This document shows positions 1 through 6,143 of a DNA stretch of 12,155 bases, piece by piece. Numbering within the stretch: the stretch's first letter is position 1; every line of letters starts with the position of its first letter. Under the pieces are notes generated by a model, which ran no database searches, was not told the origin of the DNA, and worked only from the letters and a program-made list of their open reading frames with translations. The stretch covers positions 1 through 12,155 of the forward strand of contig JAGRBY010000172.1 of the NCBI GenBank assembly GCA_020433835.1, in the 5' to 3' direction. Origin of the DNA: Anaerolineae bacterium. Lineage in GTDB: Bacteria > Chloroflexota > Anaerolineae > 4572-78 > J111. The position numbers and the translations under genes are program-made.

Positions 1-1169
1 GCTTGTTCTATAGCATCGATGGTTTGGGTATCGGTGATGTTGTCTACCATCACCGACACTGATAGATGCTCTACTTGGCCGGTAGCTGAGATAACTCGCG
101 AAGTTGATCGAGAAACTTCAAAATTAGTCGTAAGGTCAAAGCGTTGATACCCACTACCGTTAGTGCCGGTAATTTCTGTCTGAAAGGTTGGAGCTTCATC
201 AGGAACATTAGCGGCAACGCCAGGAACACCGCCGGTAGTAGCATCGGTTCCACTATACGTTTCGCTAATCCGGCGTGAACTCCGTAAAACACCGTTTTCT
301 TCACCAGGGAAAAATCGCTCAGTTTCGATCTGTACCTGATCCCAATTCATCTTAGATGTCACTCTAACAACAGCTTTATCAGGACCAAGCACATTCCTAA
401 GCATTGATTCAATGCGTAATTCCACATCATGCTCGAAGTTACGTTGGGCTTCAACCTGACTTGAACTTAAAACCATGGAAGCTGTATTAGCCGAAACAGT
501 TCCATCAGCCAATACATTACCATTCATATCTACAATGGTTAGATTATCAGGAGTAAGGCCTTCTACTGCACTCGAAACCAAATGGCTAATAGCTTGCACT
601 TGTTCCTCACTCAAACGTTGGCCAGACTCCAGATCTATTACAATAGAAGCAGTAGTAGGTTCTTCTTCCTCGCTAAATAAAGTAGGTTGAGGAATAACAA
701 TATGTACTCTAGCCGAGCGAACTGAAGTTAGGCTACTAATAGTTCGTGCTAGCTCCCCTTCTAAGGCACGCTGATAATTAACCTGTTGGAGAAAATCTGT
801 CATACCCAGGGTTGCGTTATCAAATAATTCCATGCCAATGGTTCCTTCGCCTGGCAATCCCTGGCTGGCTAACGCCAGTCGAACTTCGTGAACCTGGTTA
901 GTTGGCACGCGAATAGTGCTACCATTACCATCGATTTCATAACTAATGTTGTTCTCTTTAAGGTATTCTACTATAGCTGCAGCATCTTCGGTTTTTAAAT
1001 CGGTAAAGGCAGATGAATACTCTGGCGATTGAGCCCAGGTAAAGAAGAATATAAGACCGGTTACGGCGGCTATCAAAAGAGCACCTAACCCAATCTTTCG
1101 GTTTAAGGAAAGTTGATTCCATATTTCGACAGGTTTGGGTTGGTTTGTGGAAACGAGTGACTGATTCAC
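1..1169 (-). CDS. fliF: Flagellar MS-ring protein FliF (partial, C-terminus beyond the left edge)
   Basis: FliF is the inner-membrane MS-ring protein on which the flagellar basal body and export apparatus are built. About 389 N-terminal residues are visible, against roughly 530-560 for the whole family; the C-terminal membrane helix and FliG-binding tail lie off the window. The first transmembrane helix is at about residues 26-46. It is followed by SPEYSSAF and the YscJ/FliF-type ring-building domain, with VRLALASQGLPGEG and later ARVHIVIPQPTLF, all typical of FliF. The start is GTG at 1169, because an in-frame TAA lies two codons upstream and no earlier start is possible. No good Shine-Dalgarno precedes it, so translation is probably coupled to fliE, whose stop is 25 bp upstream. 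It is the last visible gene of the leftward operon; fliG would be expected next. Identity is secure. Confidence 0.96.
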   Translation of the reverse strand, partial: MNQSLVSTNQPKPVEIWNQLSLNRKIGLGALLIAAVTGLIFFFTWAQSPEYSSAFTDLKTEDAAAIVEYLKENNISYEIDGNGSTIRVPTNQVHEVRLALASQGLPGEGTIGMELFDNATLGMTDFLQQVNYQRALEGELARTISSLTSVRSARVHIVIPQPTLFSEEEEPTTASIVIDLESGQRLSEEQVQAISHLVSSAVEGLTPDNLTIVDMNGNVLADGTVSANTASMVLSSSQVEAQRNFEHDVELRIESMLRNVLGPDKAVVRVTSKMNWDQVQIETERFFPGEENGVLRSSRRISETYSGTDATTGGVPGVAANVPDEAPTFQTEITGTNGSGYQRFDLTTNFEVSRSTSRVISATGQVEHLSVSVMVDNITDTQTIDAIEQ

Positions 1170-1194
1170 GGGTTATATCCGACAGTTCGGTTGT

Positions 1195-1500
1195 CTACAC
1201 CTGCATTCGCATAATTTCTTGATATGCATCGACAATTTTATTGCGCACCTGCAATGCAAATCTAAAAGCAATATCTGCTTCTTGCATAGCAAGCATAACC
1301 TGATGCAGCTCAACATCTTCCCCAGCAGCCAAACTGGCTATAGCCTGGTTAGCTGTGATTTCTTTTTGACTCAAACTATTTATGGCATTGCCCAGTATCT
1401 GACTAAAGTTATCCATCGCTGATGTGGGTTGTCCACTAGAAAACGATGGGTTATTTGGCTGGACTATACTATTAACACTTGTTATGGGATCAATGGGCAT
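1195..1500 (-). CDS. fliE: Flagellar hook-basal body protein FliE
   Basis: FliE is a small type III-exported protein that joins the MS ring to the proximal rod. The 101-residue product has the usual FliE length and C-terminal half: AAGEDVELHQVMLAMQEAD, then a helix ending VRNKIVDAYQEIMRMQV. This tail (AYQEIMRM) is diagnostic of the family. The N-terminal third is polar and serine/asparagine-rich, with the motif NFSQILGNA near residue 30. An in-frame upstream extension to 1572 exists, but ATG at 1500 has a clear AAGGAG (1508-1513) seven bases upstream, so I take it as the start. It lies between flgC (104 bp gap) and fliF (25 bp gap). The flgC-fliE-fliF order is widely conserved. Identity is secure. 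Confidence 0.96.
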   Translation of the reverse strand: MPIDPITSVNSIVQPNNPSFSSGQPTSAMDNFSQILGNAINSLSQKEITANQAIASLAAGEDVELHQVMLAMQEADIAFRFALQVRNKIVDAYQEIMRMQV

Positions 1501-1507
1501 TGGGTTA

Positions 1508-1513
1508 CTCCTT
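1508..1513 (-). promoter_or_regulatory. Shine-Dalgarno that fixes the fliE start
   Basis: On the minus strand AAGGAG lies seven bases before ATG at 1500. The longer in-frame reading up to 1572 has no comparable site and would add a 24-residue extension atypical of FliE, so this element decides the start. Confidence 0.8.
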
Positions 1514-1526
1514 ACGCAGTCAAATA

Positions 1527-1569
1527 AGTTGGACAAATTGTAAAGGGAGGTAATTCGACTCATCCAACT
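1527..1569. repeat. Inverted repeat between flgC and fliE
   Basis: AGTTGGA (1527-1533) and TCCAACT (1563-1569) are perfect 7-bp inverted arms around a 29-base loop, in the 104-base gap between flgC and fliE. Short AATT matches inside could lengthen the structure. No T-run follows on the minus strand, so it does not look like an intrinsic terminator. It could be an mRNA hairpin for processing or stability, or chance. Confidence 0.35.
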
Positions 1570-1604
1570 CACAAAACTTAATCTATTTTTATAAAATTTT
1601 GGGA

Positions 1605-2051
1605 CTAACTACGACCAATATCAAGTGCTCTAAGGGCCATATTCTTCAAAGAGTTAAATACAGTTACATTGGCCTCATAGGAGCGAGTAGCAGAAAGCAT
1701 GTCGGTCATTTCGGTAACAATATTTACATTGGGGTAGGTTACAAAACCCTCTTCATCAGCATCGGGGTGATCAGGGTCATATACTCGATTACCAGGAGAG
1801 TCATCAGCCACAATTGCGGTTACATGCACTCCCTGTCCAGGTTTACTGTTGTTTACGGGAAAAGAAGTAGGAATAAAATTGGGGCCATCTTGTTTTGCTT
1901 CAAACACTACTTGCTGACGTTGATAGGGACCCCCTTCTTCGGTACGGGTCGTTTCAGCATTAGCCACATTATTGGCAGTCACATCCATACGTAAACGTTG
2001 GCTGGTTAACGCCGAAGCTGTAATTCGAAAAGCAGAAAAAATACCACTCAT
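1605..2051 (-). CDS. flgC: Flagellar basal-body rod protein FlgC
   Basis: FlgC is a proximal rod subunit exported by the flagellar type III apparatus; it assembles with FlgB, FlgF and FlgG to form the drive shaft through the cell wall. The 148-residue protein is full length. Its N-terminal helix starts MSGIFSAFRITASAL and contains the rod/hook signature ANNVANAET (residues 26-34). The middle has the FlgC-type GVHVTAIVADDSPGNRVYDPDHPDA. The C-terminal coiled-coil half ends YEANVTVFNSLKNMALRALDIGR, very typical of FlgC. The ATG overlaps the TAA of the upstream glycosidase-like gene by one base (TAATG), and AGGAG (2059-2063) sits seven bases before it, so the two genes are translationally coupled. 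The usual flgB partner is not upstream. Identity is secure. Confidence 0.97.
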   Translation of the reverse strand: MSGIFSAFRITASALTSQRLRMDVTANNVANAETTRTEEGGPYQRQQVVFEAKQDGPNFIPTSFPVNNSKPGQGVHVTAIVADDSPGNRVYDPDHPDADEEGFVTYPNVNIVTEMTDMLSATRSYEANVTVFNSLKNMALRALDIGRS

Positions 2052-3373
2052 TATTTTGCTCCTGAAGCCATCTTCTTTAAAGCTTTAGCTAGTTCTGTAG
2101 GTCCATCTGGTCGAATAAGCGCGTGTTCATCCCAGGCCGAGTCGTGGCCGTTGGCCAAAATCCAGTAAGTGTAAGCAAAATTATAGGGTTCTCGCTGTTC
2201 TCGCATGTATTTGTATGCGTTGGTTACCATATCAATTTGTTTTTCTTCTGATACATGCTCAGTAATATGGGTGCCACCTTCGGTACCGATTATTGGCAGT
2301 GAACGGCCCAGTAATGCTTTTATTATGGCATCATATTGGCGAAAGCGCATAAATCCGTCAGGATCATTCAGAGGGCGAGGGCCAGTATAGTTATGCATGG
2401 ATAGCCAGGATCTATCTAACAAATGTGTTAAACCACGCTTTTTAAGTCCAACAAGAGTTTGTTGTAGAAAACTTCGATCATCCATTTCACCTTGAGGGCT
2501 AAGTGCACCAAAGCCAGGCAAGCCTCCTGCATCAATTACTTGTCGAGCTGCTGTTGTCCATAGATCTAAGTAATGGTCTACATTAGGGTATTGCCCACCG
2601 GTTTCCACCATCAAATTGGGTTCATTGTAGATTTGAAAATAATCAACCCCAAGATTTTTATAGTGCTGAACCATCTCTTTAATATCGCCTTTAATAGGTG
2701 TAAGACCGGGGGTATAAATACGCATAATTGGTTCGATCCCGGCTTTAGTTAATTTCTTAACGAGATAATCATTTGCACCAATATCTGTTCCCTCATTAAG
2801 AAATAAAACCCACTTCATCCCCATTGATACAGCCTCGTTGACAAAGCGATCCACCACTTCGGGAGATTGACTAACAGTGGGAATCCAATGGACACCTTGT
2901 CCGTTATCTGCAGGTGGACGAGGGTAATCGACAAGAGAAAGAGGCTTGGTCGAGGTGAATAATCCCATCGAAGATGTATTAATAGAAGCGGGTGGAGTAA
3001 TTGCCTGGAGTTCCGTAGTGTTTTTAACAACTGAGCCTTGTGTTACTGTGTCAAAAATGTTCTGCAATTCAATAGCCGAAATTTTAGCTGAACGATTCAA
3101 ATCTGGATGTAACCAAGGGCGGTTTATACGAGGTGTAGAATGCGCCGCTAAAAAATTAAGACTACGCCAACGGTTAAGTGGCGGTTTTGAAGATACAGGC
3201 ACTCTTTGCTCGTTTTTTAGAGAAGAAGTGAGTTGCGCATTATCCAAGGCTTGAGAGAAATTGGTTGCAGCTTGCTGATTCGAGGCTATTTGCGTAGAGG
3301 ATGAAACAAAACCTGTTGTTATTGGTTGTGTTTCATTCATTATAGAGTTTTTCAACTGAAATTCTGAAGTCAT
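2051..3373 (-). CDS. Clan GH-A-like glycoside hydrolase encoded in the flagellar operon
   Basis: This 440-residue protein has an N-terminal region of about 145 residues that is polar, Ser/Asn/Gln/Thr-rich and probably disordered, then a TIM-barrel glycosidase domain (about 148-430). The barrel holds IYNEPNL, the Asn-Glu-Pro of clan GH-A, giving acid/base Glu251, and PIIGTEGGTH, giving the expected nucleophile Glu365. Other barrel features are WVLFLNEG, PIMRIYTPG and a late TYWIL strand, so it looks catalytically competent. GH39- or GH5-like families are candidates; I cannot assign one. There is no Sec signal peptide. Residues 38-46 (NFSQALDNA) resemble FliE's NFSQILGNA and fit a type III export motif. 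It is first in the leftward operon, coupled to flgC by TAATG, where flgB is usual. ATG at 3373 is preferred because AGGTG (3380-3384) lies six bases upstream; GTG at 3382 overlaps that site. A wall or glycan hydrolase for rod passage is inference. Confidence 0.8.
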   Translation of the reverse strand: MTSEFQLKNSIMNETQPITTGFVSSSTQIASNQQAATNFSQALDNAQLTSSLKNEQRVPVSSKPPLNRWRSLNFLAAHSTPRINRPWLHPDLNRSAKISAIELQNIFDTVTQGSVVKNTTELQAITPPASINTSSMGLFTSTKPLSLVDYPRPPADNGQGVHWIPTVSQSPEVVDRFVNEAVSMGMKWVLFLNEGTDIGANDYLVKKLTKAGIEPIMRIYTPGLTPIKGDIKEMVQHYKNLGVDYFQIYNEPNLMVETGGQYPNVDHYLDLWTTAARQVIDAGGLPGFGALSPQGEMDDRSFLQQTLVGLKKRGLTHLLDRSWLSMHNYTGPRPLNDPDGFMRFRQYDAIIKALLGRSLPIIGTEGGTHITEHVSEEKQIDMVTNAYKYMREQREPYNFAYTYWILANGHDSAWDEHALIRPDGPTELAKALKKMASGAK

Positions 3374-3447
3374 AAATGACACCTAATATCCACGTTCAAA
3401 GAGTTTACGAAAAAACTATAACACGCTCCCCAGCAACTTTCAGTAAA

Positions 3448-3470
3448 CTTAACGTGAACTGGAAGTTAAG
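3448..3470. repeat. CTTAAC-N11-GTTAAG dyad, possible operator
   Basis: Perfect 6-bp inverted arms (3448-3453 and 3465-3470) are separated by 11 bases, about two helical turns centre to centre. The dyad lies between the candidate promoters and the glycosidase gene. The left arm overlaps TTAACGTG, which recurs at 3636 next to a GTTAAC palindrome. This geometry suits a dimeric regulator, but the arms are short and AT-rich. Confidence 0.3.
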
Positions 3471-3506
3471 GTTACGTAAATAGGTATTACTGCCTGCTAA
3501 AATGGC

Positions 3507-3533
3507 TAAAGTTTCTGTTATTTTATCCGATAA
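3507..3533 (+). promoter_or_regulatory. Sigma-28 (FliA/SigD)-type promoter for flbD-motAB-fli operon
   Basis: TAAA (3507-3510), 15 bases, then TCCGATAA (3526-3533) matches the flagellar sigma-28 consensus TAAA-N15-GCCGATAA at every position except the first base of the -10. It points toward flbD, with a predicted start near 3540. Spacing and -10 are both near ideal and the downstream genes are flagellar, so this is the best regulatory call in the window. It implies that these genes are at least partly expressed by the late flagellar sigma factor. Confidence 0.75.
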
Positions 3534-3550
3534 AGTTTGTACCCTCTTTA
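3523..3550 (-). promoter_or_regulatory. Weaker overlapping leftward sigma-28-like promoter
   Basis: On the minus strand TAAA (3550-3547) is followed after 16 bases by TCGGATAA (3530-3523), which matches six of eight bases of the sigma-28 -10. It arises because TTATC-C-GATAA (3523-3533) is a perfect dyad about its central base, shared with the rightward promoter. It would drive the glycosidase-flgC-fliE-fliF operon. Spacing is one base longer and the central mismatch weakens it. Confidence 0.4.
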
Positions 3551-3701
3551 CAACTAATGAACGAGTTGCTTCTATTATAGTCTGAGCAACTATACTTTTA
3601 GTGCCCTCTGCGATTTACGAAAAGTTTATGCTCCGTTAACGTGGCATTTACTGACACTCCTATGTATCAATGTTATATTGGCTACTGATAGGAGTAATCG
3701 A

Positions 3702-3723
3702 CTTCCCTACCCTATTTAGGAAG
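3702..3723 (+). promoter_or_regulatory. Possible hairpin sequestering the flbD Shine-Dalgarno
   Basis: CTTCC (3702-3706) is complementary to GGAAG (3719-3723). Two more pairs (TA with TA) form if one C is bulged, leaving a seven-base loop. The right arm lies within the flbD ribosome-binding sequence AGGAAGG (3718-3724), eight bases before ATG at 3733. Folding would hide it, offering a translational control point in the long leader. The stem is short. Confidence 0.3.
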
Positions 3724-3732
3724 GCTATTGTG

Positions 3733-3945
3733 ATGATAAAAGTAACGCGTTTTGATGCTAGTGAATTTTGGGTTAATTCCGATATAATCGAATTTATAGA
3801 AGAAACCCCTGATACTGTTATTTCGTTGATCAATAAAGACAAAATTGTGGTAAAAGAGTCAGCCGAAACGATTGTTAACGCTATTGTTGAGTATAAAAAA
3901 CGAATTTTTCATTCCCAACCACCAATTGTAAACAAGGAGGAATAG
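3733..3945 (+). CDS. flbD: Flagellar FlbD family protein
   Basis: This small protein of 70 residues belongs to the FlbD family that precedes motA in many Gram-positive and deep-branching flagellar operons. It is unrelated to the Caulobacter NtrC-type regulator of the same name, and its biochemical role is not well established. The start MIKVTRFDASEFWVNSDIIE and the following EETPDTVISL, then KIVVKESAETIV, match the family closely. ATG at 3733 is chosen because family members begin with MIxVTR and AGGAAGG (3718-3724) lies eight bases upstream. An in-frame ATG at 3670 would add 21 unrelated residues. It is the first gene of the rightward operon. Its last codons contain the AAGGAGG that serves motA, so the two are tightly linked. 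Confidence 0.93.
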   Translation: MIKVTRFDASEFWVNSDIIEFIEETPDTVISLINKDKIVVKESAETIVNAIVEYKKRIFHSQPPIVNKEE

Positions 3946-3949
3946 GCGG

Positions 3950-4729
3950 ATGGAAATTTCAACAGGGTTAGGAATGCTTGTAGTTTTAGCAGCTATGGGT
4001 GCTTCTATTATGATTGACGGCGGTAATCCGGCGGCCTTACTCAACGTTTCTGCAATTATAATGGTAGCAGGTGGATCAATTGGAGCAGCATTAATTGGCT
4101 ATCCTATAGGCGTGGTTAAGAAATTACCTTCACTAATGGCTCAAAGCTTTCAAACTGTCAAATCCGACCCAAAAGCTATTATCAATCAATTTGTGGCCTT
4201 AGCCGACCAAGCCCGCCGCGAAGGGTTACTATCTTTAGAGGAAGAAGCTAATAAAGTTGAAGATCCACTAGTCAAAAAAGGGTTAATGCTTATTGTCGAT
4301 GGCGTGGACCCTTCAGTAGTACGCGATGTATTAGAAATAGATAATGAGATGACATCACGTCGACACAGCGTAGGTATAGCATTGTTAGAAAACTTAGGAG
4401 GGCTTGGCCCATCAATGGGAATGGTTGGTACAGTTATGGGGTTGGTGGGTGTGCTGCAGAACCTATCAGACCCTTCAACGCTAGGTCCATCTATTGCTAT
4501 CGCTTTTCTAACCACTCTGTATGGCGTGTTATTAGCCCACTGCCTTTGGAATCCTATGGCGAGCAAGTTAAAGCAAAAAGACAAAACCGAAGCCATGGCA
4601 CGTGAGATCATTGTTGAAGGTACTTTATCCATCCAAGCGGGCGAAAACCCTCGAATTGTACGTGAAAAGTTAGAATCCTTCTTATTACCTAAACTGCGCG
4701 GCCAGGAAGGGGCTGATGGCGGAGCATAA
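3950..4729 (+). CDS. motA: Flagellar motor stator protein MotA
   Basis: MotA forms the pentameric part of the stator that couples ion flow through the membrane to rotor torque. The 259-residue protein has four expected membrane helices (about 5-22, 32-52, 140-165 and 172-195) and a cytoplasmic loop between helices 2 and 3. In that loop ARREGLLSLEEE (88-99) carries Arg90 and the Glu97/98 pair, the charged residues that interact with FliG. GPSMGMVGTVMGLV contains the conserved channel proline region of helix 3, and helix 4 has the usual AIAFLTTLYGVLLAH. The start has a perfect AAGGAGG (3934-3940) nine bases upstream. motB follows after three bases. The ion used (proton or sodium) cannot be decided from sequence alone. 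Confidence 0.97.
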   Translation: MEISTGLGMLVVLAAMGASIMIDGGNPAALLNVSAIIMVAGGSIGAALIGYPIGVVKKLPSLMAQSFQTVKSDPKAIINQFVALADQARREGLLSLEEEANKVEDPLVKKGLMLIVDGVDPSVVRDVLEIDNEMTSRRHSVGIALLENLGGLGPSMGMVGTVMGLVGVLQNLSDPSTLGPSIAIAFLTTLYGVLLAHCLWNPMASKLKQKDKTEAMAREIIVEGTLSIQAGENPRIVREKLESFLLPKLRGQEGADGGA

Positions 4730-4732
4730 ATA

Positions 4733-5512
4733 ATGGCTCGAAATAAAGATGCAATACCCGATGGGCCGCCGGATGAAAAGTGGTTAGGGACTTACGGTGA
4801 CCTTGTAACACTACTGTTAGTATTTTTTGTAGTTTTGTATTCTATGGCTAATACCGATCTTAAGAACTTTCAAAAAGTTGCTTGGTCACTGAGGGTGGCC
4901 TTTAATGGTGTAGGTGAAGAACCTGCATCTGCAATAGTAGGGGATGCTAATAGTGCCACCACTTCAACTGAGGTTGCTTCTGCGCCATTATTCACTGATA
5001 ATCTACCGTCCAAACGACGTGACTTTGTGCGAGTCAGTACTGAACTAACCTCTTTTGCTAGAGAACTGAATGTAGATGGTGAAATTAGCATTAATATGAA
5101 TCTAGAAGGCATCATCATTAGCTTGTCAGAACGTTTGGCATTTGAACCTGGTAGTTCGGAACTTCGTGAAGAGGCTAAGCAAGTATTAGATGAAATCGTA
5201 ATTATTTTGCAAACTATTGACAATCCAGTACGGGTTGAGGGGCATACCGATGATATCCCAACCAATAACCCTATGTATCCTAGTAACTGGGAATTATCAT
5301 CAATGCGGGCAGTATCAGTTGTAAGATACCTAGCGGAAGAGGGAGGCATCGCGCCGGAACGGCTCTCAGCATCAGGCAATGCCGAATTCAAGCCATTGGT
5401 ACCTAATGATAGTCGGAACAATAGAATGATAAACCGTCGAGCTGATGTTGTTGTTATCTATCCAACTGACTCTCGTCGCTTTTCCATTACGTGGCCGACC
5501 TCACAAAATTAG
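4733..5512 (+). CDS. motB: Flagellar motor stator protein MotB
   Basis: MotB pairs with MotA in the stator and anchors it to peptidoglycan. The 259-residue protein has a short cytoplasmic N-terminus and then one helix, TYGDLVTLLLVFFVVLYSM (20-38), with the essential ion-binding Asp23. A variable linker leads to an OmpA/MotB peptidoglycan-binding domain (about 130-250). This domain contains FEPGSSELREEA, VEGHTDDIP, SNWELSSMRAVSVVRYL and NRRADVVV, the conserved wall-binding residues. The start ATG is at 4733, with GGAG (4721-4724) overlapping the end of motA. It is three bases downstream of motA, so the two are co-translated. The helix differs slightly from the classic proton-type YADMMT. Identity is secure. 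Confidence 0.97.
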   Translation: MARNKDAIPDGPPDEKWLGTYGDLVTLLLVFFVVLYSMANTDLKNFQKVAWSLRVAFNGVGEEPASAIVGDANSATTSTEVASAPLFTDNLPSKRRDFVRVSTELTSFARELNVDGEISINMNLEGIIISLSERLAFEPGSSELREEAKQVLDEIVIILQTIDNPVRVEGHTDDIPTNNPMYPSNWELSSMRAVSVVRYLAEEGGIAPERLSASGNAEFKPLVPNDSRNNRMINRRADVVVIYPTDSRRFSITWPTSQN

Positions 5513-5537
5513 TTATCTCTTCAGAAAGGATGCATTA

Positions 5538-6140
5538 ATGAAAAAGTTTCTTAACCCGAAAATTCTCATACCCGTTTTAGGTATAATTATTTTGCTAGGG
5601 TCGGCATTGTATGTACTATTAGCGCCAGATACCTGGTGGAAGCCATTTTATATTAGGGTAGAAGATCCAGCTGCTGTGGCTACTACCCAAACTCAAGGGG
5701 ATATAGCTGCACCGCAAGCCGTCACCTCATCCCAAACGATGCAAACTCAAGAAGTACAATCTGTTGGCTATTTCCAAGGACGCCAACCCTTGGGAATTAT
5801 GTATGCACTAGATCCTAAAGTCGTCAATCTAGCCGAACCAGGAGGTCTACGCTACTTAAAAGCAACCATTACCTTAGAGTTATGGCCCCTTGAAGATTTC
5901 TCCAACATCGAAGAGGAAGAACGTACTCAAGCCGAAGAAAAATTTTTGGAAACAATAGATGCTCGTCGACCCAAAATCGATGATATTGCTACATCTCTTT
6001 TATCAAGTAAAGCTTTTACTGATATTGCGACTATAGAAGGTAAAGAGCAGCTAAAACAGGAACTCTCCACGGCTATCAACGATTCTCTAGGATATCAAGG
6101 CGTTGTTAACGTTTATTTCACTGATTTTGTTATTCAGTAA
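5538..6140 (+). CDS. fliL: Flagellar basal-body-associated protein FliL
   Basis: FliL is a single-pass inner-membrane protein that surrounds and supports the stator. The 200-residue product has a positively charged start (MKKFLNPK), one membrane helix (about 8-28), and a linker rich in Thr, Gln and Ala (43-75). The periplasmic FliL domain begins near 85: ALDPKVVNLAEPGG, then RYLKATITLELW, then EAKFLETI-like, and it ends VVNVYFTDFVIQ, as is typical of the family. The ATG at 5538 has AAAGGA (5525-5530) seven bases upstream; an in-frame reading back to 5445 overlaps motB and is not likely to be used. The order motA-motB-fliL-fliM matches many Gram-positive operons. The linker is longer than in many FliL proteins. 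Confidence 0.92.
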   Translation: MKKFLNPKILIPVLGIIILLGSALYVLLAPDTWWKPFYIRVEDPAAVATTQTQGDIAAPQAVTSSQTMQTQEVQSVGYFQGRQPLGIMYALDPKVVNLAEPGGLRYLKATITLELWPLEDFSNIEEEERTQAEEKFLETIDARRPKIDDIATSLLSSKAFTDIATIEGKEQLKQELSTAINDSLGYQGVVNVYFTDFVIQ

Positions 6141-6143
6141 CTT

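Larger units (their letters stand above)
3374..3732. promoter_or_regulatory. Divergent flagellar regulatory region
   Basis: This 359-bp AT-rich gap separates the two divergent operons, and I see no gene in it. It holds a strong rightward sigma-28 promoter match and an overlapping weaker leftward one. It also has repeated short motifs: TTTACGAAAA at 3404 and 3614, TTAACGTG at 3449 and 3636. There is a CTTAAC-N11-GTTAAG dyad (3448-3470), and a possible hairpin over the flbD ribosome-binding site. Both transcripts would have long leaders, about 190 bases to flbD and about 140 to the glycosidase gene, assuming initiation shortly after the -10 elements. Confidence 0.7.

Noticed and set aside
2946..3254. 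Plus-strand open frame opposite the glycosidase gene N-terminus
   Set aside because: The opposite frame has a coherent reading into a catalytic barrel with coupling to flgC; this one shows no family features.
3566..3596. Sigma-70-type promoter (TTGCTT with TATACT, or TTTACA with TATTAT)
   Set aside because: Spacers are 19-20 bases and the -35 elements are poor; such -10 words are expected in AT-rich DNA. The sigma-28 match is far better.
3670..3732. In-frame N-terminal extension of flbD from ATG 3670
   Set aside because: FlbD proteins begin with MIxVTR, and a good Shine-Dalgarno precedes ATG 3733 while none precedes 3670.
4186..4632. Long minus-strand open frame opposite motA (similar ones lie opposite motB and fliN)
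   Set aside because: It is a shadow frame of an unambiguous gene, with no recognisable domain and no ribosome-binding site considered convincing.
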